Source: Rutidosis leptorrhynchoides (Eukaryota; Streptophyta; Magnoliopsida; Asterales; Asteraceae). Taken from it: 64,000 bases of DNA. Below, one piece after another: positions 1 through 10,045 of the stretch. The translations under genes were made by a program, and so were the position numbers. Below the pieces are notes generated by a model, which ran no database searches, was not told where the DNA came from, and worked only from the letters and a program-made list of their open reading frames with translations. Location: NCBI RefSeq assembly GCF_046630445.1, contig NC_092333.1, forward strand, positions 716,216,001-716,280,000, read 5' to 3'. Position 1 is the first letter of the stretch. Every line of letters begins with the position of its first letter.

Positions 1-545
1 TCGTAATGTCCAACAGCCCCGTAATAATCTAAAAACCTTGTTTCTCACCCCAACTACTAAATCCTTCACTTGTGGGAAAGTTTTATTTAAAAGCTGCAAT
101 CCGATGTTCTTTTTCTCACTTTGGTAAGAAGCGAACATCACTAACCCGTAAGCATAACATGCTTCTTTATGTTTCATGTTAGAAGCTCTTTCTAATTCAC
201 GAAATCCTATGTTGGGATATGCTGAGTCAAAATAGGTTCTTAACCCGTAGCGTAAAATTGCATTTGGATTCCCCACATTTAACGCTTTAAAGAAAAACGG
301 CGTAACTTAAAGTCTCCCCAATGTGATATACCCCACCTATCAAAGGAAAGCCTTTTATAAACTAAGGCATTTCTGGAAAGTCTTTCAAATGTTTGACAAG
401 TTAATTTCGCCATAACTAAATGTGCTGATGAATTCTGACCGACTCTAGACAAGATTTCCTCAATCATATCCTCTGGTAGGTCTTCTAAAATATTCGATTG
501 TCTACCCTTAACGTCCATTTTGTTTTTATACTGTAAAATAGACAA
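1..545 (-). pseudogene. F-box protein gene fragment carried inside element A, frameshifted
   Basis: The frame starting at 545 has an N-terminal F-box (about residues 18-65; core LEDLPEDMIEEILSRV, then CQTFERLSRN and LVYKRLSF). It ends in a stop at 279-281. A second minus-strand frame continues from about 290 to 1 with RYGLRTYFDSAYPNIGF and ERASNMKHKEACYAYGL. That is the SEL1-like, Cys/Ala-rich region found after the F-box in plant proteins of the At2g35280/At1g67340 type. The two halves are offset by one base at a T-run near 290-296. F-box proteins are substrate adaptors of SCF ubiquitin ligases. The frame lies 126 bp downstream of A's acidic ORF on the same strand, so it looks like captured host sequence. 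The alternative is an F-box locus into which A inserted. Confidence 0.72.
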
Positions 546-671
546 GGATTAGATTCGTAATAACAAACAATACAAGCAATTTTTACATAGAACATAAAAG
601 TACAAGCACACTACAATACATTTATTACACAACATGCTCACACCCCTCTAATCTGAATCACTGGTTTCTTC

Positions 672-1271
672 TTATTCGGACTTGGTTCTTTTTCCTAATA
701 TTCTAGGGATATATGATGTTCCTCTAATACGAGTCGTCGTTTTCCAAATTGGTTTAGAAAAACCTGGTGGTTTAGAGGTTCCCGGGTTATTGTCACGATA
801 TTGAAAATACGGGTGTTGACGGTACAAATAGAGTTCATCGGGGTCGGAATCAGATTTCTCTATTTTGATGTCTTTTCCCTTATTATTTTCTTTTGCCTCA
901 TTAAATTGGGTCGGGGTAATTTCTATAACATCATCGGAATCCTCATCAGGATCCGATTCATCGGAAAATTGGTAATTTTCCCAATATTTTGCTTCCTTAG
1001 CGGAAACACCATTGACCATTATTAACTTTGGTCCATTGGTTGAGGATTTTCTTTTATTTGACCGATTTTCTGTGGTTCCTACTATTCCCCCCTCCGGAAC
1101 CTCTTCTTCTTCCGGTTCCTCTTCTTCTGGTTCCTCTTCTTCCGGTTCCTCTTCTTCCGGTTCCGTTTCCTCTTCTTCCGGTTCTTCGGGAACTTGTGAA
1201 TCTTGCCAATATATATTCGACTCTTTGTTATTATTAGGTGAGTCAATGAGATTTGTGCTAGAGGTAGACAT
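672..1271 (-). CDS. Acidic low-complexity ORF directly after the PBS of element A
   Basis: A 199-residue ORF begins 190 bp after A's primer-binding site, on the element's sense strand. Residues about 28-57 are a Pro/Glu tandem repeat (units such as EPEEEE). More Asp/Ser-rich stretches follow (SDESDPDEDSDDV), and the tail is basic. It matches no family I recognise. Elements C and D carry a positionally equivalent acidic ORF with SEPEEE repeats and a basic KRPRK end, and B has a Ser/Asp-rich ORF there. The recurrence argues for a real accessory protein. Role unknown; disordered, nucleic-acid- or histone-binding functions are possible but only inferred. Confidence 0.6.
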   Translation of the reverse strand: MSTSSTNLIDSPNNNKESNIYWQDSQVPEEPEEEETEPEEEEPEEEEPEEEEPEEEEVPEGGIVGTTENRSNKRKSSTNGPKLIMVNGVSAKEAKYWENYQFSDESDPDEDSDDVIEITPTQFNEAKENNKGKDIKIEKSDSDPDELYLYRQHPYFQYRDNNPGTSKPPGFSKPIWKTTTRIRGTSYIPRILGKRTKSE

Positions 1272-1460
1272 CTATCACACAATATCAAACATGTTAAGAG
1301 ATTAATATATCACATAATATTTACATGTTAATAATATATAGTTTCCAACAAAAATGTTAAGCAATCATTTTTAAAGAAAACACGGTCGAAGTCCAGACTC
1401 ACTAATGCATCCTAACAAACTCGATAAGACACACTAATGCAAATTTTCTGGTTCTCTAAG

Positions 1461-1478
1461 ACCAACGCTCGGATACCA
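1461..1478 (-). other. Primer-binding site of element A (tRNA-iMet type)
   Basis: On the minus strand TGGTATCCGAGC lies two bases after the LTR end. It differs by one base from the TGGTATCAGAGC seen in B, C, D and G. The 3' end of initiator tRNA-Met is expected to prime minus-strand DNA synthesis here. Confidence 0.75.
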
Positions 1479-1480
1479 AC

Positions 1481-4400
1481 TGAAATGTCCCGTTCATATT
1501 GATTATAAACGTTCCATATTAATTGATTTCGTTGCGAGGTTTTGACTTCTATATGAGACGTTTTTCAAAGACTGCATTCATTTTTAAAACAACCATAACC
1601 TTTATTTTATCAATAAAGGTTTTAAAAACATTACGTAGATTATCAAATAATGATAATCTAAAATATACTGTTTACACACGATCATTACATAATGGTTTAC
1701 AATAGAAATATATTACATCGATATATGTTTCTTGAATGCAGTTTTTACACAATATCATACAAACATGGACTCCAAATCTTGTCCTTATTTTAATATGCAA
1801 TAGCGGAAGCTCTTAGTATTCACCTGAGAATAAACATGCTTTAAACGTCAACAAAAATGTTGGTGAGTTATAGGTTTAACCTATATATATCAAATCGTAA
1901 CAATAGACCACAAGATTTCATATTTCAATACACATCCCATACATAGAGATAAAAATCATTCATATGGTGAACACCTGGTAACCGACATTAACAAGATGCA
2001 TATATAAGAATATCCCCATCATTTCGGGACACCCTTCGGATATGATATAAATTTCGAAGTACTAAAGCATCCGGTACTTTGGATGGGGTTTGTTAGACCC
2101 AATAGATCTATCTTTAGGATTCGCGTCAATTAGGGTGTCTGTTCCCTAATTCTTAGATTACCAGACTTAATAAAAAGGGGCATATTCGATTTCGATAATT
2201 CAACCATAGAATGTAGTTTCACGTACTTGTGTCTATTTTGTAAATCATTTATAAAACCTGCATGTATTCTCATCCCAAAAATATTAGATTTTAAAAGTGG
2301 GACTATAACTCACTTTCACAGATATTTCCTTCCTCGGAAATAAGACTTGGCCACGGATCGATTCACGAACCTATACAAATATGTACATATATATCAAAGT
2401 ATGATCAAAATATAATTACAACCATTTTTTATTATGTTTTAAAGATTTGAGTGTATTAAGTCAGCTGTCCTCGTTAGTAACCTACAACTAGTTGTCCACA
2501 GTTAGATGTACAGAAATAAATCGATATATATGATCTTGAATCAATCCACGACCCAGTGTATACACGTCTCAGGCTAAATCACAACTCAAAGTATATATAT
2601 TTTTGGAATCAACCTCAACCCTGTATAGCTAACTCCAACATTACTGCATATAGAGTGTCTATGGTTGTTCCAAATAATATATATACATGGGTCGATATGA
2701 TATGTCAAAACATTTGCATACGTGTCTATGGTATCCCAAGATTACATAATATATTAGAATACATGTATAATACAATATGAGTTAGCAAGGATATGATTTG
2801 TATAGATTTGTTAAACATTTTCCGTAGCTAAAAAGATCAAAAATATCCAATCTTGTTTTACCCATAACTTCTTCATTTTAAATCCGTTTTGAGTGAATCA
2901 AATTGATATGGTTTCATATTGAACTCTAATTTAAGAATCCAAACAGAAAAAGTATAGGTTTATAGTCATAAATTTAAGTTACATGTCAATTACTAAAGAG
3001 GTAGTCATTTCCGTTGAAAGAACGACATCTTGATCACCATTTTGAAAAACATACTTTCACTTTGAGTTTAACCAAGATTTTTGGATATAGTTTCATGTTC
3101 ATATGAAAAACCATTTTCCCAGAAGAACAAATTTTAAATCAAAGTTTATCATAGTTTTTAATTATCCAAACCAAAACAGCCCCCGGTTTCACTACGACGG
3201 CGTATATCCGATTTTATGGTGTTCATCGTGTTTCCAGGTTTTAAATCATTAAGTTAGCATATCATATAGATATAGAACATGTGTTTAGTTGATTTTAAAA
3301 GTCAAGTTAGAAGGATTAACTTTTGTTTGCGAACAAGTTTAGAATTAACTAAACTATGTTCTAGTGATTACAAGTTTAAACCTTCGAATAATATAGCTTT
3401 ATATGTATGAATCGAATGATGTTATGAACATCATTACTACCTCAAGTTTTTTGGATAAAACTACTGAAAATGAAAAAAATGGATCTAGCTTCAAAGGATC
3501 CTTGGATGGCTTGAAAGTTCTTGAAGCAGAATCATGACACGAAAACCGTTCAAGTAAGATTTTCACTCGAAATAAGATTGTTATAGTTGTAGAAATTGAA
3601 TTGAAGTTTGAATATGAATATTACCTTGAATTAAAAAGATAACCTACTGTAAATCACAAAGATTCTTTGATCTTAGATGATTACTTGGAATGGATTAGAA
3701 AGCTTGGAAGTAGACTTGCAAACTTGGAAGTATTCTTGATTTTTATGAAACTATACTTATGGAATTTATGAAGAACACTTAGAACTTGAAGATGGAACTT
3801 GAGAGAGATCAATTAGATGAAGAAAATTGAAGAATAAAAGTGTTTGTAGGTGTTTTTGGTCATTGGTATGTGGATTAGATATAAAGGATATGTAATTTTG
3901 TTTTCATGTAAATAAGTCATGAATGATTACTAATATTTTTGTAATTTTATGAGATATTTCATGCTATTTGCCAAATGATGGTTCTCACATGTGTTAGGTG
4001 ACTCACATGGGCTGCTAAGAGCTGATCATTGGAGTGTATATACCAATAGTACATACATCTAAAAGCTGTGTATTGTACGAGTACGAATACGGGTGCATAC
4101 GAGTAGAATTGTTGATGAAACTTAACGAGGATGTAATTGTAAGCATTTTTGTTAAGTATAAGTACTTTGGTATGTGTCTTGAAGTCTTTCAAAAGTGTAA
4201 GAATACATATCAAAACACAACATGTATATACATTCTAATGGAGTCGTTAAGTCTTCGTTAGTCGTTACATGTAAGTGTTGTTTTGAAACCTTTAAGTTAA
4301 CGATCTCAATTATTGTTGTTAACCCAATGTTTATTATATCGAATGAGATGTTAAATTATTATATTATCATTATATTATGATGTATGAATATCTCTTAATA

Positions 4401-4722
4401 TGATATATACATTAAAATATCGTTACAACGATAATCGTTACATATAAGTCTCGTTTCGTAATTCTTGAGTTAGTAGTCTTGTTTTTACATATGTAGTTCA
4501 TTGTTAACACACTTAATGATATATTTAAATATCATTTTATCATGTTAAATATAGTTTATCAATATCTTAATATGATACATATATATTTAGTAGACGTTAT
4601 CATAACGATAATCGTTATATATATCATTTCGAGTTTCTTAACTTAGTAATCTCATTTCTTATGTATATCACACATTGTTAATATACTTAGTGAGATACTT
4701 ACTCATCATAATCTCATGTCAA

Positions 4723-4757
<35 letters not shown>

Positions 4758-4962
4758 TATATATACCACAACATGTAGTTTTTACAATTTTGTAACGTTC
4801 GTGAATCGCCGGTCAACTTGGGTGATCAATTGTCTATATGAAACTTATTTCATTTAATCAAGTCTTAACAAGTTTGATTGCTTAACACATTGGAAATATT
4901 TAGTCATGTAAATATCAATCTCAATTAACATATATAAACATGGAAAAGTTCGGGTCACTACA
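1481..4962 (-). repeat. 5' LTR of element A (about 3.48 kb)
   Basis: Bounded by TG...CA, with TGTAGTGACCCG at the sense start and GGACATTTCA at the end next to the primer-binding site. It is AT-rich and contains an (AT)n run at 4724-4754. The PBS-proximal end shares motifs with the C/D LTRs, for example the block around 1530-1560 (TTGCGAGGTTTTGAC...TATATGAGACG) and the 'CACCTGAGAATAAACATG' block near 1823. The family is therefore related but distinct. No other gene is seen in it. Confidence 0.7.
4724..4754. repeat. (AT)n microsatellite in LTR A
   Basis: An uninterrupted AT dinucleotide run of about 15 units. Confidence 0.95.
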
Positions 4963-5380
<418 letters not shown>

Positions 5381-5416
5381 GTACCTACCCGTTAAAGAAA
5401 TTTCGTCCCGAAATTT
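5381..5416 (-). other. Polypurine-tract region and hairpin of element B
   Basis: On the minus strand TTAACGGGTAGGTAC (5395-5381) abuts the 3' LTR. Just upstream is a perfect 8-bp inverted repeat, AAATTTCG-GGA-CGAAATTT (5416-5398). The same arrangement is present in C and D. It is the expected site of plus-strand primer formation. Confidence 0.7.
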
Positions 5417-8159
5417 AAGTGAGGTCGTCATGGCTAACAATAAAAAAATATTTTCATGACGAATATGAGTTGATAAATAGAATTTATCACCGTTGAATAA
5501 TATGGATAAAACAATCCGATTTCTCGAAGCGTATGAGAGAAGTTATCGTAAAAGAGTGAAATGAAAGAATAGAGATTCGTCTTAACTTTTGTCGTAGTTA
5601 CGATTGATTTCCAGAATTTAACGAATAGAAAATCTTCATAATCTAAATAAGATTTGATTCTTTGAAATTTAAGAAAATTAAGATTTCCTTTAAATGCGTA
5701 ATCTGCCTCGATTGTTATGTCTGATATTTCGCTATAAATTAACCACTTCCGTTTCATTATTTTCACCACTCCTACATCTTCTTCCTTATTTCATACTTCC
5801 AAAAGATTGTGAAATGCTTAATTCAGTTCTGATTCTTAATATTTTCTTGGCTATCGTATCCTTCATTCTTCTTTTTCATCTGCCACCAGAGGAAGTTATT
5901 TTCTTCTACTATTACCTTGGGGTTATAGTATTTTTTATTCTCCCGTGTCTTTATATTACTATACGCATTGATATAAACAGTTTGTAATATATGTGTTGTT
6001 GTCAGGCTTTATATTTTCCCTTATATTTAGGAGCTCCATGCTTTCGTTTTTCCTTCCCGTCTTCAAGTCAAGCTAATAATGGTCCAGAATTCATAGCTAT
6101 ACATTTCGGAATGAACATAGTTAATGTTCTAAGAAAGAAATTGTAATGACACGATCTTGATTTGTCAAATTACCAGAATATCTGAAAAAGACCGAATCAT
6201 CAAGAAAAGTATTTTCTTGATATATTTAGAGATTAAATAGAATGAAAGAGTTATGTAACAAGGTTCATGATGAGGGTGTGATCTGTGAACCTTTATCACG
6301 TTCCATTAGAAACTCAGCATGACTTACTGTAATATAATTACGTTGATCAAGTGTCATTATATTATACTAACTCATGCTTCAGTTCCCAACATTACTTCAA
6401 AACATCCATTTTTTTCGAATTTTTCAGATTTTAGAAACTAAAATAGTTTCTTTTATGATGTAACACAGATAGTGCGAAGAGATGAATGATTTCCGATAAG
6501 AATAGGTATGAAGATATCTCCAGAAATATCGAGGATATTTATAATGAAAGATACGATGATATCTTATAATTTCTAATATCAGAGGATGATGCGGAAAATC
6601 TGCCTGTGAAGGTTTAGAATAAGAAGTAAGGTTCTTACTAATGGTTTCAGCAGTCACTGAATTATTTGGATTCTTTGAAGGCAGGTTCAGTCTTTGTGAT
6701 TTATCTACAGCCTCTTTCATACTTTACTCAATCCGTTTTTCAGTTCCAAACCTTCTCTTTTTCTCAGCTTTACCACCATACTATTCTTTATCATCAAACT
6801 TTTGACTGTTAAGGTCGTTTACAGTTTTTGCTGCTTCATCAGCATTTTTCCAATTTCAGAGAATTAGTTCATAGTTTGGGATGTTTTTCAGAAACTTCAC
6901 ATTCGAAGTATGTAAGTCTAGAAGATAAATGTTATCTATATATAACTGTTGTCGTAGAAAATGCTGCGAGATTCAAAATACTGATTGCTAATTCTCGGTG
7001 GTTGGTATGGCAATTATTGTTACAAGATGTGGATGAGTACATGATAGAGTTTCAATGAGTATAAAGATTTTTCAAAAGGTCAAGGATTAATAAAGTTGTT
7101 GGTAAATTTACTGCTAATGTGGTGGAACATGAAAGGTTCCCCAGTAACAAGAACGTATATGTCAAGGTTATAATAAGGTTAATATGAAAAGTCGAAGTTG
7201 ACTGGTTGAAAGTGTGGTAAAACTGGATACTTTGAAAAGGGATTGCAATATTATTTTTAGTAATAACAATGCTAAAGGATCTTTCACATTTTTGAAGTCA
7301 AAGTATAGCTTTGAAAGATGTAGAGATCTAAGAATAATGTCACCCGTTAAATCTTGACTTGGATTCTGATCCGTCAATATCAGAATATGTAATTGAATTT
7401 GTATGGAAACGATTGTATATCGCTGTGAGCATAGTTAATAATTTTTTTGAATCAAAGTTGAAGAATGTACAATATAACATATTAATTGTGAACTTATATA
7501 TTTCCCAGGAATTACCTACCCGTTAAAGATTTCACAAGTAATATTTTGTACAAAAGAATTTTCATTACAGTCTTTATGAAAATATATGTATGTATATTTC
7601 TTCAGATGTAATACGGATTTAATGAGTTAATATCATATTAAGCTCATTTGATTTTCGGCTTGACTTAGAAATGATTAATCTCTAAAATATTAAAGATTAC
7701 ATAATCTTTGCGGAGTTTTTCACTAATGAAATCAACACTTCATTATTTATTCTTATTGATATTCCTCGGTGAAGGATGTTGGTGCTTGTGGAATTTTTAT
7801 GAATCTTACAAGGCACAGATGATGTTTTCTGGAAAGTTTCGAGTATATCAAAATTGAAAATGTAAAATCAATTATGTAATTGATTAATACACTTGGTTTA
7901 TTATGAAATAGAATTCATTGGGTTGAAACAAAGATTGTAGTTGACAATGGTTAAGTTGTTAAGGAAGGATGTACATCATTGCATATTAGTAATATGAACT
8001 AACCGAGTAGTACCTACCAGTTAAGATTCACATGTAATAGCTTAGTACGAAAAGATTTATTTTGATTTCAAAATTCATATATATTAAATATACATAAAAT
8101 TTCTTCAGAGGAAATGAATTAATACTTCGTCGGTTATTGTTGCTGGTATTTCTTGGTAA
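5417..8159 (-). other. Element B internal region without intact genes
   Basis: About 2.7 kb of AT-rich sequence with only short, unconvincing frames. It holds a decayed poly(A)-binding-protein-like stretch (6652-6846). It also holds two degenerate copies of the PPT motif (minus strand, near 7512-7526 and 8010-8024), each followed by similar sequence, as if a ~500-bp block had been duplicated. No gag, protease, RT, RNase H or integrase motif was seen. Confidence 0.55.
6652..6846 (-). pseudogene. Decayed poly(A)-binding-protein-like fragment inside element B
   Basis: Translating the minus strand from 6846 gives NADEAAKTVNDLNSQKFDDKE, a stop, a Lys/Arg-rich stretch (KAEKKRR), a second stop, then MKEAVDKSQRLNL and NNSVT. 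The order and spacing fit the end of RRM3, the KK(S)ER linker and the 'KEALDKSQGLNLYLKNLDDSV' start of RRM4 in plant PABPs. Two in-frame stops and several changes show it is dead. Similarity fades on both sides. I recognised it by eye only, so a chance resemblance of this low-complexity part cannot be excluded. If real, B carries captured host mRNA sequence. Confidence 0.5.
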
Positions 8160-8717
8160 CTACGGTGCGTATGATGTTGATGCTCGTGGAACAGATTGTG
8201 AAGTTGAGGTTTGCGATGCAGATGTTGTTGGTGGTGGTAATGGTACGGTTGGTGTTGGTGTCGGTGGTACTATTGATGCCGGTGATGCTGCTGGTGCTTG
8301 TAACCTTTGCACCATATTCTCCAAAGCCACTACTCGAGCGCGAAGCTCGTTGACTTCTTCTACTACACCGGGATGATTGGCGGTTCGGACGAGCGGATGA
8401 ATAAGATCCAGAATTTGAGATAGTATATTATCGTGACGAGATACTCTGGAAATGAGAGAGAAAATGGTGTCTCGAACATGTTCACCGGTAAGTGCTTCAA
8501 GTTCTTCGCCAAGAGGACAATGTGGTGGATGGAAGGGATCACATTCTTCTTGTCTCCAATGACTAAACAGGCTACGAACCCATCCCCAATTCATCTAGAA
8601 TAGGTGATGGCTGATTGGTTGATCCATTCCGGTTACACTGTCTTCGGAATTCAGGTGAATATCCATATCGGAATAGCTGTCGGAGTTTAAGGAATTTGAA
8701 CTAGATACGGGATCCAT
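8160..8717 (-). CDS. Short ORF after the PBS of element B (Ser/Asp-rich, coiled-coil, Pro-rich), one internal stop
   Basis: From an ATG at 8717 the frame reads MDPVSSSNSLNSD... for 40 codons and meets TAG at 8595-8597. It then continues in the same frame as a 144-residue ORF from 8594. Features are an acidic N-terminus, a CDPFHPPHCPLGEELEALTG region, a leucine-rich likely coiled coil (HDNILSQILDLIHPLV and VNELRARVVALENMVQRL), and a Pro/Ser/Thr-rich tail. It occupies the same place as the acidic ORFs of A, C and D, although the sequence differs. The coiled coil hints at oligomerisation, perhaps a gag-like or accessory role; this is inference. The stop could be a nonsense change, or translation could start at 8594. 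Confidence 0.55.
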
Positions 8718-9071
8718 CTTGTATAATTAGGGAGATGATTTTTGATATGAATTAGATTATAGAATTTAGTTTGGTATTCTTCAATACATAATTTACATAT
8801 GTATAAATAATACCAAATTCCATAAATCACGGAGAAATTTTTGGAAGATGTCAGGAAAAGTTTACAGTAACAGATACGCTAAGATATGAATTTTTGTCTA
8901 TACACTATTTATGCAATAAATGCACCTAGACTTAAGAATGATAAGCATGTAATTTCCGACAAGAAATGATAAGCAAAACTTTTAACATGCAGACAAGGTC
9001 GAAGTCCAGACTTACTAATGCATCTTAACAACTATCAGTTAGACACACTCATGCAAGACCTGGTTCGCTAG

Positions 9072-9090
9072 GACCAACGCTCTGATACCA
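9072..9090 (-). other. Primer-binding site of element B
   Basis: The minus strand reads TGGTATCAGAGCGTTGGTC, a perfect 12-base match to the initiator tRNA-Met 3' end, four bases after the LTR end. Confidence 0.8.
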
Positions 9091-9094
9091 ACAG

Positions 9095-10045
9095 TGACGA
9101 TCGCTCTAAATCCATATGGACGAACACGTCATTCATCGATTTCATTGCGAGGTATTTGACCTCTATATGATACGTTTTGTAAACACTGCATTCTTTTGAA
9201 AAGGCACACCATAAATGAATATTTAAATCAAAGGTTTTCGACATCTGATGATTTCTACATATAGACAATCACCTTAAATAATAGTTTACAATAGTACTTC
9301 CATTGACAATGCAGTCAAAATAAGATACATGGTGATGATTTGGTGAATGCAACGTTTTCTTGAAAAATATGCCATGTAAGACTCCATGCACATAGCTTGT
9401 CTAACATATAAGTAAACAGTGGAAGACTTCTAGGGAACCTGAGAATAAACATGCTAACAAGTGTCAACACAAAGGTTGGTGAGTTCATAGTTTTAATGTT
9501 TTGCATAATCTGTACGTAAAGGTGGACCACAAGATTTCAGTTGTTTCATCCAGAAACGTTTATCAAAATATTCTACAAGATTAAGCACCCTGGTAACTAA
9601 GCTTTAACGTTATAATAAGTACCCCTGTTTTAACATACATGCAACCAACATGTACAATACACACCAACTAACGTGTACTAAACTTAAATAGCATACGTCT
9701 GTTTTATAGTTCAGGCTAGGGTTTCTATACCTGGAACAGACGGGGATGTCAAGCCCTATGGATCCATATACAACTACTCGCTTCCACCAGTTCTTATAAC
9801 TGGCAGTTACTAGTTACCAAAGCTAAGGGATTTTCGGTTCAAACTCAGTGTAGAATTTAGTATGTACTTGTATCCATTGCGTTTAAAATAAAGTGCATGT
9901 ATTCTCAGTCCAAAAATATATATTGCAAAAGCAATTAAAAAGGGAGCAAATGAAACTCACCTTAGCAGCATATAAAGTCGTTCATCAAAATGTGAGCGAA
10001 ACTCGGATTACCAAATAACCGTAGATCTCAACCTAGAGAACATAT
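9095..10045 (-). repeat. 5' LTR of element B, PBS-proximal piece
   Basis: The LTR end next to the PBS is intact. The piece stops at 10045, where C inserted and duplicated CATAT (10041-10045 and 21025-21029). It continues at 21030. Confidence 0.75.

Larger units (their letters stand above)
1..4962 (-). mobile_element. Element A: partial Ty3/gypsy-type LTR retrotransposon (5' LTR plus 5' internal region)
   Basis: Read on the minus strand, an LTR starts TGTAGTGACCCG at 4962 and ends at 1481. A 2-bp spacer and a tRNA-Met-type primer-binding site follow, then an acidic ORF and an F-box reading frame. The rest, including the 3' LTR, lies left of the window. A sits inside the 3' LTR of element B, whose sequence resumes at 4963. 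No gag, protease or RT is visible in the 1.5 kb of internal sequence, so A may be non-autonomous or its pol may lie off-window. The 4962 edge is inferred from the terminal motif; the other target-site duplication cannot be seen. Confidence 0.7.

Noticed and set aside
1012..1305. Ser/Gly-rich plus-strand ORF
   Set aside because: It is the reverse strand of the acidic repeat ORF of element A; GAGGAA repeats give Ser repeats on the other strand.
7210..7250. Plus-strand CGKTGYFEKGLQ resembling a gag zinc knuckle inside B
   Set aside because: The first Cys, the His and the last Cys of CX2CX4HX4C are missing, and it lies opposite to B's sense strand with stops on both sides.
8137..8376. Gly/Val-rich plus-strand ORF
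   Set aside because: Shadow of the Pro/Ser/Thr-rich tail of B's sense ORF.
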